A DNA stretch of 64,000 nucleotides from Aquimarina mycalae. Lineage in GTDB: Bacteria > Bacteroidota > Bacteroidia > Flavobacteriales > Flavobacteriaceae. The translations under genes and the position numbers were made by a program. Under the pieces are notes generated by a model, which saw only the letters and a list, made by a program, of their open reading frames with translations, searched no databases and was not told where the DNA came from. Below, piece after piece: positions 43,603-52,894 of this stretch; position 1 is the stretch's first letter; each line of letters begins with the position of its first letter. Where the stretch lies: assembly GCF_029906345.1 (NCBI RefSeq), contig NZ_JARYGY010000001.1, positions 904,851-968,850 on the forward strand, read 5' to 3'.

Positions 43603-46044
43603 TTATTCTTTAATAACCTTTTGGATTAGCACATCATTACCTGTGGTTAGTTTTATAAAGTAAACTCCAGCAGAAAGTTGATCCGTAGATATACTGATCT
43701 CATTACGAGAAACATCTTTCTGATTATAAAACATAGCACCTGTAATAGCATACAGCTCTATTTTATCAATTGTTTTAGCAGTTGTATTATGCACATTAAT
43801 TTCATTATCAAACGGAATAGGATATACTTTAAACTCACTAGTACTGTTAATAAAATCATCTACAGATAAGGGCGCTACGATTGTAGTTTTTACTTCATTG
43901 GTAATAATAGGCAAATTAAAATCAAAGAAAATATCAGCCTTATTATCAAAATCATCTCCAATTACAGAAGTCGACTTAGGTTTTATTCTATAGGATATAA
44001 AACCATTACTTCCTTCCTCATCGCTAGTACTATCAGGTAAGTTAATATCATCAAAAATAAAATTAACCTTATTACCATCAGTAATTTCTATCCTATAATC
44101 GTGACTTGAAACGGTTGGAGAAAAAGTGTTCCAATCTAAATTTGGATCCAATATGTTCTCTATATTCACATTAATTGCAGAGGCTGTACCTGTATTTTGA
44201 AATCGTATACGATAGTTCAGGTAATCATCTATATTTTCCTCAAAAATCTCTGGTCCTTCCAGAACAGCGATATCGTTAGGATCATAAGAATTCACCACAC
44301 GCTGGTTAAGAATCTTTATATTATCCGATGGTCTATTATCTTCTGCTATTGGCATCGCCGTTGCTTTAAATAGTAGAAAATCGTCTCCGTTTACTGTTGG
44401 TGGTGGAAATGTTCTAATACGTAATCTAAAAGAAGTATATCGAAATGGTAAAAGATTATTAAAACTAAACTTCACAGAAGTATTGGTCTGCTCTAATGGA
44501 GTTTGCACAGTAGATATTAATTCTACTTTTTGATCATCGAATTCTAACTCAACCGTACCATTATCAATTTGATCACCGTTATTCTGAACATAAAGATAAT
44601 AAGTAGTAGTAAAACCTGGTCTCGCAGAAGCTACAGGAATAAAATACACTTTCAAATCAGAAATAGCTGTTGGGTTTATACAGAAATCTAACATTTCAGT
44701 ATTTCTAAATCCTGCGAAATTTACTATTTGATTTGCAGGGTTAGTCATAGACTCAGGCAATTCACTTGATAAAGAAACTTCACAAGTTCCTTCCTTAGGT
44801 ATACTAATAGTATATGCTCCATTATCATCAGTTATACTACTATACACATTATTATTAATTGTAGCAGATATTGTCATATTAGACATTGGAGAACCACTGG
44901 CACAATCATCGTTATTTGTGTCATAACGAACTGTTCCTGAAATCACATTAACTTCTTCACAGATTTCTACAAATTGGGTAATTCCATCCGTAACAAAATT
45001 AGCATTTGCATATACTACATCATCTACACAAGCAAACTGCAATAGAGGCACTTGTACAAATCCATTTCCTGTACTTACGTTTTCATTATTACCGTTTTGC
45101 ATATTTAATGTGTGTAATGCTTCGTTACTCCAAAACACAAAATAGACCAAATCAGACATGTGAGATACATCTATTTCTTCTACTTTAGTACCAATAAGGT
45201 TAAGTCTGGCAACTTTATTATTTCTAAAGAGGTTAACAGAAGATAACATTCTATTGGTAGATAATGTAATCAAAGAAATTTCAGGGTTCCCCGAAAAGTC
45301 AATACTTTCTATCTGACTACCAATAAAAATAAAACTTTCTAAATTAGCTAGAGTGGATATATTGATAGTCGTTATTTGATTATAACTACTAGAAACTTTT
45401 GTAAGTTTTGTGTTATTTGTTAAATCAATAGCATTGATATCTGGTGATTCATAAAAATAAAACTCTTCTAGATCAAGGTTATTTGTTACATCAATACTCG
45501 TAAGCATATTACGATCCACAGAAAGCATTTTCAATTTTAAATTTTGAGAAACATCTAATTGCTTTAGATCATTATATCGTAAATCTAACTCCACTAATTC
45601 TGGGTTATTAGATACATCCACAAAATCTATGTTATTATCATCTAATCGTAAATTTGTTAAATTAGGATTATTAGAAACATCGATAGAGGTTAATGCTACC
45701 TGACCTAAATCCAGTATCTCTAATTTTGAAAATCCAGATACATCAATCTGCTGAATCGGATGAGAATACAGACTAAATCTTTCTAAATTTTCAAACGCTT
45801 CGATTCCAGTAATATCAAAAATATCATCATCATCCTGCCCGTTACTATCTGTAGGATCTGATAGAAATAAAAAAGTAACAGCTAATGCCTCAGAAACCTG
45901 AATTTCATTATCACCATTGGTGTCTATTGTAAATGGGTAATCAAGTAGAGCTTGTTTAAAATTTGCATCAGGAATTGTTACAATTTGAGAAAAAATGGGC
46001 GTAGAAATACATAGCAATACTGCTATAAAGTAGATTTGTTTCAT
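43603..46044 (-). CDS. Secreted leucine-rich-repeat-like protein with T9SS C-terminal sorting domain
   Basis: The 813-residue protein has a signal peptide (LLCISTPIFSQ), an EF-hand-like DTNGDNEIQVSEAL (38-51), and about 11 leucine-rich-like repeats of the form L..LDVSxNPxLxxL (about 80-340). A carboxypeptidase-regulatory-like beta domain follows (SGTVRYDTNNDDCASGSP ... SITDDNGAYTISI), then a DUF11/DUF7619-like domain (NYRIRFQNTGTASAINVNIENILDPNLDW), and a T9SS type A sorting domain (last 75 residues: FKVYPIPFDNEINVHN ... LSAGVYFIKLTTG). It is exported to the surface or medium by the type IX system and probably mediates adhesion. Monocistronic on the minus strand. Confidence 0.9.
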   Translation of the reverse strand: MKQIYFIAVLLCISTPIFSQIVTIPDANFKQALLDYPFTIDTNGDNEIQVSEALAVTFLFLSDPTDSNGQDDDDIFDITGIEAFENLERFSLYSHPIQQIDVSGFSKLEILDLGQVALTSIDVSNNPNLTNLRLDDNNIDFVDVSNNPELVELDLRYNDLKQLDVSQNLKLKMLSVDRNMLTSIDVTNNLDLEEFYFYESPDINAIDLTNNTKLTKVSSSYNQITTINISTLANLESFIFIGSQIESIDFSGNPEISLITLSTNRMLSSVNLFRNNKVARLNLIGTKVEEIDVSHMSDLVYFVFWSNEALHTLNMQNGNNENVSTGNGFVQVPLLQFACVDDVVYANANFVTDGITQFVEICEEVNVISGTVRYDTNNDDCASGSPMSNMTISATINNNVYSSITDDNGAYTISIPKEGTCEVSLSSELPESMTNPANQIVNFAGFRNTEMLDFCINPTAISDLKVYFIPVASARPGFTTTYYLYVQNNGDQIDNGTVELEFDDQKVELISTVQTPLEQTNTSVKFSFNNLLPFRYTSFRLRIRTFPPPTVNGDDFLLFKATAMPIAEDNRPSDNIKILNQRVVNSYDPNDIAVLEGPEIFEENIDDYLNYRIRFQNTGTASAINVNIENILDPNLDWNTFSPTVSSHDYRIEITDGNKVNFIFDDINLPDSTSDEEGSNGFISYRIKPKSTSVIGDDFDNKADIFFDFNLPIITNEVKTTIVAPLSVDDFINSTSEFKVYPIPFDNEINVHNTTAKTIDKIELYAITGAMFYNQKDVSRNEISISTDQLSAGVYFIKLTTGNDVLIQKVIKE

Positions 46045-46095
46045 AAATATTCAATTTGGGTGGAGCAAATATAGTTAAATATTCCCTATAGTAAA

Positions 46096-47094
46096 TCAGT
46101 CATTAAGCATCAACCAAAGTTTATCCTTAAGCTCCTGTAATCCTTGCTGAGCTACTGAAGAGATAAACAAATAAGGTATATCTAATTGTTCATCAAGTTC
46201 TGCTTTAAGTTCTGTTTTAAGCTCATCGTCTAACATGTCACATTTAGAGATCGCTATCAATCGCTCTTTATCTAAGAGATCTGGATTATACCTTCTTAGT
46301 TCATCTAACAGAATTTCATATTGTTCTTTAATATCAGGAGCATCAGCTGGAACTAAAAATAATAAAGTAGAATTACGCTCGATATGTCTAAGAAAACGAT
46401 GTCCAATACCTTTTCCTTCTGCAGCTCCTTCAATAATTCCAGGAATATCTGCCATCACAAAAGTTTGAAAATCTCTATATTCTACAATTCCCAAATTTGG
46501 TTTTAGCGTAGTAAATTCGTAATCCGCAATTTTTGGTTTTGCAGAGGTAATTACAGATAGTAACGTAGATTTTCCTGCGTTAGGAAATCCTACCAATCCT
46601 ACATCTGCTAATATTTTTAATTCTAATGTAATATCGTATTGCTGTCCTTCGATTCCTGGCTGAGCATATCTTGGAGTTTGGTTTACCGAGTTTTTAAAGT
46701 GCCAGTTTCCACGACCTCCCATTCCTCCTTCGGCAATTACAATTTGCTGCCCTTCTTCAGTAATTTCATGAAGAATATTCTGAGTTTCTGTATCTCTAAC
46801 TACTGTTCCCAAAGGAACATCTACATAAACATCTTCTCCATCTGATCCACTACTCCTGTTTTTACTTCCGTGTCCTCCGTGTTCTGCTCTAAAATGACGT
46901 TTGAATTTAAGGTGATACAAGGTCCACATATTAGGATTCCCACGAATAATAACATGACCTCCTCGTCCGCCATCTCCTCCATCAGGACCTCCTTTGGTTA
47001 TATATTTTTCTCTATGTAAATGTACCGATCCTTTTCCTCCGTTTCCGGAAGTTACGTGTAATTTTACATAATCTACAAAATTTCCTTCTGTCAT
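46096..47094 (-). CDS. obgE: Obg family GTPase
   Basis: The 332-residue protein has the Gly-rich Obg N-terminal fold ([33 protein letters not shown], residues about 14-46), then the G domain: G1 [10 protein letters not shown]3 [16 protein letters not shown] and G4 SKCD (NKxD variant with Ser), G5 [10 protein letters not shown]. Obg couples GTP binding to 50S ribosome assembly and stress control. It lacks the C-terminal OCT domain, as in many Bacteroidota. It is on the same strand as the hpt-adk gene, about 96 bases downstream of it. Confidence 0.95.
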   Translation of the reverse strand: MTEGNFVDYVKLHVTSGNGGKGSVHLHREKYITKGGPDGGDGGRGGHVIIRGNPNMWTLYHLKFKRHFRAEHGGHGSKNRSSGSDGEDVYVDVPLGTVVRDTETQNILHEITEEGQQIVIAEGGMGGRGNWHFKNSVNQTPRYAQPGIEGQQYDITLELKILADVGLVGFPNAGKSTLLSVITSAKPKIADYEFTTLKPNLGIVEYRDFQTFVMADIPGIIEGAAEGKGIGHRFLRHIERNSTLLFLVPADAPDIKEQYEILLDELRRYNPDLLDKERLIAISKCDMLDDELKTELKAELDEQLDIPYLFISSVAQQGLQELKDKLWLMLND

Positions 47095-47190
47095 AATATC
47101 TTAACTCTTATTCTAGCATCGCTAGAACCTTTTCAAATTCATCATTTTGTTATCATCGGTACGATTTTCATCATTACCTAATAAAAACAA

Positions 47191-48297
47191 TTACAATTTA
47201 TCAATTACTGAACTTAATCTCACAGTAATTTCATCAATATCTCCTACTCCATCAACTCCAAAATATCTTTCTTCTTTCTGGTAGTAGTTTTTAAGGATAG
47301 CCGTTTCATCATAATATACTTTGATACGATTACGAATCACATTCTCATCAGCATCATCAGGTCTTCCCGATGTTTTCCCTCTTTCTAACAAACGTTGCAC
47401 CAACACCTCATCATCTACTTCTAATGCTACCATAGCGCTTACTTCTGATCCTTTAGAAGACAATAATTCTCCTAATGATTTAGCTTGAGCTTCGGTTCTA
47501 GGAAACCCGTCAAAAATAAAGCCTTTAGCATCTGGATTTTTATCCACTTCAGCATTTAACATGTTGATGGTTACCTCATCTGGTACTAATTGCCCTTTAT
47601 CAATATATGATTTAGCTAGTGTTCCTAATTCGGTTGCATTTTTTATATTATATCTAAATACATCTCCTGTAGAAATATGTACAAGATCATATTTTTGTTT
47701 TAAAACTTCTGCTTGTGTTCCTTTTCCTGCTCCTGGAGGTCCGAATAACACTAAATTTGTCATGTTGTTGCGTTTTAATTGGTAAACTTCTGTAAGATTA
47801 CGACCTAAACCGTCATAGTCTAATCCGAATCCTACAATAAATCGATTTGGGATTTCCATCCCTATATAATCTATAGTGATTTCTTTTGTATATGCTTCTG
47901 GTTTAAAAAACAACGTAGCAATTCTTACCTCTTTGCATCCTTTGTCTTTAAACATTTTTGTTAATTCTACAATCGTACTGCCAGTATCTACTATATCTTC
48001 GAGAACAACTACAGTTCTTCCTGATATATTTTCCTTCAATCCTATGAGTTCTTGTACTTCCGAAGTAGTTTTGGTGCCTTCATATGACGCTAGTTTTACA
48101 AAACTTACTTCGCAATCATGATTGAAGCGTTTTAATACTTCAGACACAAACATAAATGCACCATTTAACACCCCAATAAAAAGTGGCTTGGAGTCTGATA
48201 AATCTTTATTCAATTTATCCGTTAATACATCTATCGCCTTGGCTATCTTTTCCTCGGCAATAAACGGAGTAAATTGTAAATCATGTAATGTAATCAT
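47191..48297 (-). CDS. Hypoxanthine phosphoribosyltransferase-adenylate kinase fusion
   Basis: The 368-residue protein joins two purine enzymes. Residues 1-178 are hypoxanthine(-guanine) phosphoribosyltransferase, with the PRPP loop VVVLEDIVDTGSTI (96-109) and FIVGFGLDYDGLGRNL. From Met179 on is adenylate kinase: GPPGAGKGT (186-194), STGDVFRYN, GFPRTEAQA and RLLERGKTSGRPDDADENVIRNR with a short LID, no zinc Cys. Such fusions are known in Flavobacteriaceae. The design places AMP and IMP salvage on one chain. obgE lies downstream on the same strand. The in-frame ATG at the junction could also express free adenylate kinase. Confidence 0.95.
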   Translation of the reverse strand: MITLHDLQFTPFIAEEKIAKAIDVLTDKLNKDLSDSKPLFIGVLNGAFMFVSEVLKRFNHDCEVSFVKLASYEGTKTTSEVQELIGLKENISGRTVVVLEDIVDTGSTIVELTKMFKDKGCKEVRIATLFFKPEAYTKEITIDYIGMEIPNRFIVGFGLDYDGLGRNLTEVYQLKRNNMTNLVLFGPPGAGKGTQAEVLKQKYDLVHISTGDVFRYNIKNATELGTLAKSYIDKGQLVPDEVTINMLNAEVDKNPDAKGFIFDGFPRTEAQAKSLGELLSSKGSEVSAMVALEVDDEVLVQRLLERGKTSGRPDDADENVIRNRIKVYYDETAILKNYYQKEERYFGVDGVGDIDEITVRLSSVIDKL

Positions 48298-48426
48298 TGC
48301 ATTTAGAGGTCATCACGACACCCATTTTGTTTTTAAAGCGGCAAAGATAGTGATTACAAATAAGATTTAAGATAGTTATCTATTGCATTTAGTGTCTAAT
48401 ATTGTGGTTTTTACTTATTAAAAAAT

Positions 48427-48434
48427 TATTTTTG
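48427..48434 (+). promoter_or_regulatory. -7 promoter element of purK (TATTTTTG)
   Basis: TATTTTTG matches TAnnTTTG. A TTG at 48402-48404 is 22 bases upstream, slightly longer than the usual 18-20. The leader would be about 25 bases. Confidence 0.5.
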
Positions 48435-48463
48435 CGGTCACGGACCGTTTTATTATTCCAAAA

Positions 48464-49621
48464 ATGACAAACTATTTTTCGTCAGAATTTAAGTTAGGTA
48501 TCTTAGGTGGTGGTCAATTAGGCAAAATGATGCTTTATGAAACCCGAAAATATGATATCTGTACCTATGTTCTAGACCCCAACCCCGATGCCCCATGTAG
48601 AATTGCTTGTGATCATTTTCAGCAAGGTGATCTTATGGATTATGATACTGTATATAATTTTGGAAAAAAAGTGGATGTACTTACTTTCGAAATTGAGACA
48701 GTAAACATTAAAGCTTTAGCTCGATTAGAAAGAGAAGGAAAGAAAGTATATCCAGATTCGAAAACCTTAGAGAAAATTCAGAATAAAGGAAGGCAAAAGC
48801 TATTCTATAAAGAGCAAAAAATTCCAACTGCTGGATTTGTGCAATTTTCAAATAAGGCTCATTTAGCAGAAGGAATTACCAGTAACAAAGTAAAACTACC
48901 TTTTGTATGGAAAAGTACACAAGGTGGATATGATGGTAAAGGAGTTTCAATTATAAGGACTGGTGCTGATATCGCAAGACTTCCTGACACAGAATGTATT
49001 GCTGAAGAATTGATCGATTTTAAAAACGAGTTAGCGGTAATTGTTGTTCGTAATCCTAAAAACGAAGTAAAAACTTATCCAGTAGTAGAAATGGAGTTTC
49101 ATCCAGAAGCTAATCAAGTGGAATATGTAATTTGTCCAGCACGGATAGACGAAGGAATCGCCAAAAAAGCTAGAAATATTGCCGAAAAAGTATCAAAAGC
49201 TTTTGAACACGTAGGAATACTGGCGGTAGAGATGTTTCAAACAAAAGATGATAACATCCTCGTAAATGAAGTTGCTCCAAGACCCCATAATAGTGGGCAT
49301 TATAGTATTGAAGCAAGTTACACCAATCAATTTGAACAACACATAAGAGCTATACTGGATCTTCCATTAGGAGAAACCGAAAGTAAATTAGCGGGTATTA
49401 TGGTTAATCTTGTGGGTGCAGAAGGACATAATGGTAATGTAGTCTATGAGAATATCGATACTATTATGAAAATGAAAGGGGTTACTCCTCATATCTATGG
49501 TAAAAAACAAACCAGACCTTTTAGAAAAATGGGACATGTTACTATAGTGAATGAAGACATCGCTGAGGCAAGAAAAATAGCTGAAAAAGTAAAGAAAACT
49601 ATAAAAGTAGTAAGTAAATAA
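48464..49621 (+). CDS. purK: 5-(carboxyamino)imidazole ribonucleotide synthase
   Basis: The 385-residue ATP-grasp enzyme begins with the dinucleotide-like GILGGGQLGKMM, has VDVLTFEIETVN, the ATP-grasp core LPFVWKSTQGGYDGKG, GILAVEMFQT and EVAPRPHNSGHYSIEAS. It converts AIR, ATP and bicarbonate to N5-CAIR, used by PurE. It is 80 bases upstream of purE, in the usual order. Length is normal. Confidence 0.97.
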   Translation: MTNYFSSEFKLGILGGGQLGKMMLYETRKYDICTYVLDPNPDAPCRIACDHFQQGDLMDYDTVYNFGKKVDVLTFEIETVNIKALARLEREGKKVYPDSKTLEKIQNKGRQKLFYKEQKIPTAGFVQFSNKAHLAEGITSNKVKLPFVWKSTQGGYDGKGVSIIRTGADIARLPDTECIAEELIDFKNELAVIVVRNPKNEVKTYPVVEMEFHPEANQVEYVICPARIDEGIAKKARNIAEKVSKAFEHVGILAVEMFQTKDDNILVNEVAPRPHNSGHYSIEASYTNQFEQHIRAILDLPLGETESKLAGIMVNLVGAEGHNGNVVYENIDTIMKMKGVTPHIYGKKQTRPFRKMGHVTIVNEDIAEARKIAEKVKKTIKVVSK

Positions 49622-49701
49622 GCTCGAAAAGATTACCATATTGTGGTATCAAATTATTGTACAGTAAAATTTATAACTAAAAAAGAAGAAATTATAATAT
49701 C

Positions 49702-50187
49702 ATGAGCAAAGTAGGAGTAATAATGGGAAGTACGAGTGATATGCCTGTAATGGAACAAGCAATAGACATTCTGCAAGGTTTTGATATCGAAGTAGAAGTT
49801 GACATCGTATCGGCACATCGTACACCAGAAAAATTATTTGATTATGCTAAAAATGCTCATACCAGAGGAATATCTGTAATCATTGCAGGTGCTGGAGGAG
49901 CAGCTCACCTTCCTGGTATGGTAGCTTCGCTATCACCACTGCCCGTAATTGGAGTGCCTGTTAAATCAAGAAATTCTATTGATGGCTGGGATTCTGTATT
50001 GTCCATTTTACAAATGCCAGGAGGAGTTCCCGTGGCTACAGTTGCCCTAGACGGTGCATTAAATGCTGGCATTCTTGCTGCTCAAATTGTAGGAACATCT
50101 GACACCTGTGTACTGGATAAAATACTCGTATATAAAGAAGGCTTAAAACAAAAGGTAATTGAGGGGGCAAAAAAAATAAAGAAATAA
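49702..50187 (+). CDS. purE: 5-(carboxyamino)imidazole ribonucleotide mutase
   Basis: The 161-residue protein has the PurE signatures GVIMGSTSDMPVME, IVSAHRTPE with the catalytic His, AGAGGAAHLPGM and VPVKSRNSIDGWDS. It is class I PurE, which rearranges N5-CAIR to CAIR and forms octamers. Together with purK it completes this step of purine synthesis. The adjacent minus-strand small RNA genes end close to its stop codon. Confidence 0.97.
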   Translation: MSKVGVIMGSTSDMPVMEQAIDILQGFDIEVEVDIVSAHRTPEKLFDYAKNAHTRGISVIIAGAGGAAHLPGMVASLSPLPVIGVPVKSRNSIDGWDSVLSILQMPGGVPVATVALDGALNAGILAAQIVGTSDTCVLDKILVYKEGLKQKVIEGAKKIKK

Positions 50188-50204
50188 TTCAAAAAAATAA
50201 AGCA

Positions 50205-50331
50205 CAAAAAAAAGAGCCACTCCTCAGTGGCTCTTTCCAATATCAGGTCTTACAATAGAATATAACAATATTTATTAACCAACTTAAATATATTACACAA
50301 AAAATTCATCGTAAGACCATACTCTTAAAAC
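50205..50331 (-). ncRNA. Candidate small structured RNA, copy 1 (possible 6S-like RNA)
   Basis: Read on the minus strand, a promoter at 50367-50338 predicts a start near 50331, and a terminator hairpin (arms 50226-50236 and 50211-50221, loop 4) followed by a run of 8-9 T ends the transcript near 50205, about 127 nt. Inside, GGTCTTAC (plus 50246-50253) pairs with GTAAGACC (plus 50311-50318), then GAAT/ATTC (50258-50261/50304-50307) extends it after a small internal loop. A second copy with the same architecture is 318 bases away. Long helix with bulges and location by purE recall 6S RNA; I cannot confirm the family. Confidence 0.7.
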
Positions 50332-50337
50332 CTAACA

Positions 50338-50367
50338 CAAAGGTAAACCCTTACTTTAATTACGCAA
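50338..50367 (-). promoter_or_regulatory. Promoter of small RNA copy 1
   Basis: On the minus strand TTG (plus 50365-50367, CAA) is followed after 19 bases by TACCTTTG (plus 50338-50345), an exact TAnnTTTG. Spacing is optimal for the Bacteroidota housekeeping sigma factor. Confidence 0.65.
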
Positions 50368-50393
50368 TAATTATCTGTCAAAACTTATTAACA

Positions 50394-50445
50394 TTTTCGA
50401 TAAAAATCGATTTTTGTCGATTAAATGCATTAAATCGATTTGAAT
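50394..50445. promoter_or_regulatory. TCGAT motif cluster upstream of small RNA copy 1
   Basis: Four TCGAT or ATCGA words occur within 50 bases: TTTTCGATAAAAATCGATT, TGTCGATTAAAT and AAATCGATTTG. They lie 50-100 bases upstream of the copy 1 promoter. A similar, shorter cluster precedes copy 2. A DNA-binding regulator site is the simplest explanation; its factor is unknown. Confidence 0.45.
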
Positions 50446-50522
50446 TGGTGTTTTTTACCGTAGAAAAACCATACATTTAGTACAATTCTCTATTATGATA
50501 GTAGACTTTTTAATCAAAATAG

Positions 50523-50649
50523 AAAAAAAAGAGCTACAATTATTGTAGCTCTTTCGATATATTTGGTCCTAGTAAAGAATACATATTGATATCCATACCC
50601 CTGATTACAATACTGTAGTAATTTCTTTATTCAGACCAATACTAATAAA
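50523..50649 (-). ncRNA. Candidate small structured RNA, copy 2 (paralogue of copy 1)
   Basis: The minus strand has TACATTTG (plus 50656-50663) predicting a start near 50649, and a terminator hairpin (arms 50543-50554 and 50528-50539, loop 3) with a run of T ending near 50523: again about 127 nt. TTGGTC (plus 50563-50568) pairs with GACCAA (50634-50639), and AAAGAA (50574-50579) with TTCTTT (50623-50628), the same helix as copy 1 but with different bases on both arms. Sequence shared with copy 1 includes ...TAGGTTT...AGTAT.GGTC and the terminator with CTCTTT. Function unproven; 6S-like RNA is one possibility. Confidence 0.7.
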
Positions 50650-50655
50650 CCTATA

Positions 50656-50690
50656 CAAATGTATTTGTATCCCATATGATTCAGTCAAAA
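50656..50690 (-). promoter_or_regulatory. Promoter of small RNA copy 2
   Basis: On the minus strand TTTTG (plus 50686-50690) precedes TACATTTG (plus 50656-50663, exact TAnnTTTG) with a 22-base gap, a little longer than optimal. Position relative to the terminator is the same as for copy 1. Confidence 0.5.
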
Positions 50691-50712
50691 TTGAGGTACT
50701 ATTACACAGCAT

Positions 50713-50746
50713 TTATCGACAAAAAACACACTTTTTCGATAATCGA
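50713..50746. promoter_or_regulatory. TCGAT motif cluster upstream of small RNA copy 2 and the M3 peptidase gene
   Basis: TTATCGACAAAAA and CTTTTTCGATAATCGAAC lie 50-80 bases upstream of the copy 2 promoter, matching the cluster at 50394-50445 in sequence and distance. They also lie 35-65 bases before the M3 peptidase start and could regulate both directions. Confidence 0.45.
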
Positions 50747-50779
50747 ACATATTATATAAAAGAAAATCATCATTAGATA

Positions 50780-52804
50780 ATGAAAAATCCATTATTAGAA
50801 TCATTTGATCTCGCTCCTTTTTCTCAAATAAAATCTGAGCATTTCTTACCAGCTATCAAAAATGGGATTACCATTGCGAAGCAAGAAGTAGATACTATTG
50901 TTTCAAATTCCGAAACACCCACTTTTTCAAATACAATAGAAAAACTGGATTATAGTGGAGAATTATTAGATCGCGTAACAAGCATATTTTTTAATTTAAA
51001 TAGTGCTGAAACTAACGAAGAAATCCAGAAGATTGCACAAGAAGCGTCTCCATTACTTTCTGAATTTAGAAATGACATCGCTTTAAATGTAGACCTGTTT
51101 AAGAGAATAGAATCAGTATACAATCAAAAGAATGAACTAGATCTTACTCCAGAACAAACAACATTATTAGAAAAAAGATACAAGTCATTTTCCAGAAATG
51201 GTGCAAACTTACCTAATGATCAAAAGGATAAATTAAGAGAAATTGATAAAGAACTTTCTCAATTAGGGTTAAAGTTTGGAGAGAATGTGTTGGCTGAGAC
51301 CAATAACTTTGAAATGCTATTAACTGATGAATCAGATTTGGCTGGTTTACCCGATGGAGCTAAAGAAGCAGCAAAAGCGCTTGCAGCATCTAAAGAGAAA
51401 AAAGGATGGATGATCACTCTAGATTACCCGAGCTATATTCCTTTTATGACCTATGCAGATAATAGAGAACTACGTAAGAAGCTAGCGCTGGCCTTTGGGT
51501 CTAAAGGATTTCATAGGGATGAATTAGATAATCAAGATATCGTTCTTAAAATTGCCAAACTACGACATGAACGTGCTAAAGTTTTAGGGTATACATCCCA
51601 CGCAAATTATGTGCTAGAGGAGCGTATGGCTAAAACTCCAGAAAAGGTATTCTCTTTTCTAAATGAAATTCTAGAAAAAGCGAAACCTGCGGCACAAAGA
51701 GAATTCAAACAATTAGAAAGTTTTGCTAAGGAATTAGATCAAATTGATCAACTACAAAAATGGGATGGTGCCTATTATTCAGAAAAGTTAAAGCAAAAAC
51801 TTTTTGATCTTGATGATGAAAAACTGAAACCTTATTTCAAGTTAGAAAATGTTATTGATGGTGTTTTTAAGGTTGCTTCTAATTTATTTGGATTACAGTT
51901 TGAAGAAACGGATCAAGTTGACAAATATCACGAAGAAGTAAAAACATACAACGTTACTGATACTGAAGGTAATTTTATTTCGGTTTTTTATGCAGATTTT
52001 CACCCAAGACCAGGAAAAAGAAATGGTGCGTGGATGACATCTTACAAACCGCAAATGGTAAAAGATAAAAACAATGTAAGACCACACGTCTCTATAGTTT
52101 GTAATTTTACCAAACCTACTCCAAGTAAACCTTCATTATTAACTTTTAATGAAGTAACTACCTTATTTCATGAATTTGGTCACGCGTTACACGGCATGTT
52201 AGCTAATACTACTTATCCAGGATTATCAGGAACTAGTGTGTATTGGGATTTTGTAGAACTACCTAGTCAGGTTTTAGAAAACTGGTGCTACGAAAAAGAA
52301 GCTTTAACCTTATTTGCTAAACATTATGAAACAGGCGAAGTGATTCCTATGGAGTTGGTACAAAAGATAAAGGAGTCTGCTAATTTTATGGAAGGTATGT
52401 CTACGATGAGACAACTGAGCTTTGGGCTACTGGATATGTCATGGCACGCACAAGACCCTAGCGATATTAAGGATGTAAAAGCACATGAAAAGAAGGCTTT
52501 TGCGGGGACTTCTTTATATCCTGATGTACAAGATAATTGTATGAGCACTTCTTTTTCTCATATTTTCCAAGGAGGTTATTCTGCTGGGTATTATTCTTAT
52601 AAATGGGCAGAAGTATTGGATGCTGATGCTTTTGAGTATTTTAAAGAACAAGGAATCTTTAATAAAGAAATCGGTACCAAGTTTAAGGATCATGTCTTAT
52701 CTAAAGGAGGGACAGAAAACCCAATGACATTATATAAACGTTTCCGTGGACAAGAACCAAAACCAGAAGCACTATTAAAACGTGCTGGATTGATTAAAGA
52801 GTAA
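50780..52804 (+). CDS. M3-family zinc metallopeptidase (oligopeptidase A / dipeptidyl carboxypeptidase type)
   Basis: The 674-residue protein has no signal peptide and carries the zinc motif LFHEFGHALHG with HEFGH at 464-468, followed by YWDFVELPSQVLENW supplying the third ligand Glu. GGYSAGYYSYKWAEVLDADAFEYF near the C-terminus is also typical of M3. These cytoplasmic enzymes degrade peptides of up to about 20 residues. Full length for the family. A terminator follows at 52828. Confidence 0.95.
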   Translation: MKNPLLESFDLAPFSQIKSEHFLPAIKNGITIAKQEVDTIVSNSETPTFSNTIEKLDYSGELLDRVTSIFFNLNSAETNEEIQKIAQEASPLLSEFRNDIALNVDLFKRIESVYNQKNELDLTPEQTTLLEKRYKSFSRNGANLPNDQKDKLREIDKELSQLGLKFGENVLAETNNFEMLLTDESDLAGLPDGAKEAAKALAASKEKKGWMITLDYPSYIPFMTYADNRELRKKLALAFGSKGFHRDELDNQDIVLKIAKLRHERAKVLGYTSHANYVLEERMAKTPEKVFSFLNEILEKAKPAAQREFKQLESFAKELDQIDQLQKWDGAYYSEKLKQKLFDLDDEKLKPYFKLENVIDGVFKVASNLFGLQFEETDQVDKYHEEVKTYNVTDTEGNFISVFYADFHPRPGKRNGAWMTSYKPQMVKDKNNVRPHVSIVCNFTKPTPSKPSLLTFNEVTTLFHEFGHALHGMLANTTYPGLSGTSVYWDFVELPSQVLENWCYEKEALTLFAKHYETGEVIPMELVQKIKESANFMEGMSTMRQLSFGLLDMSWHAQDPSDIKDVKAHEKKAFAGTSLYPDVQDNCMSTSFSHIFQGGYSAGYYSYKWAEVLDADAFEYFKEQGIFNKEIGTKFKDHVLSKGGTENPMTLYKRFRGQEPKPEALLKRAGLIKE

Positions 52805-52827
52805 TACATCTATAAAGGAATAAACAA

Positions 52828-52862
52828 AAAAAGGTGCTTCAGTTTTGAAGCACCTTTTTAGG
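52828..52862. terminator. Bidirectional intrinsic terminator between the M3 and M28 peptidase genes
   Basis: AAAAAGGTGCTTC (52828-52840) pairs with GAAGCACCTTTTT (52847-52859) around a 6-base loop, with A- and T-runs on the two sides, so it serves both convergent genes. Confidence 0.88.
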
Positions 52863-52894
52863 TTATGGTTCCATATTAGTATTTCAATGTAAGG

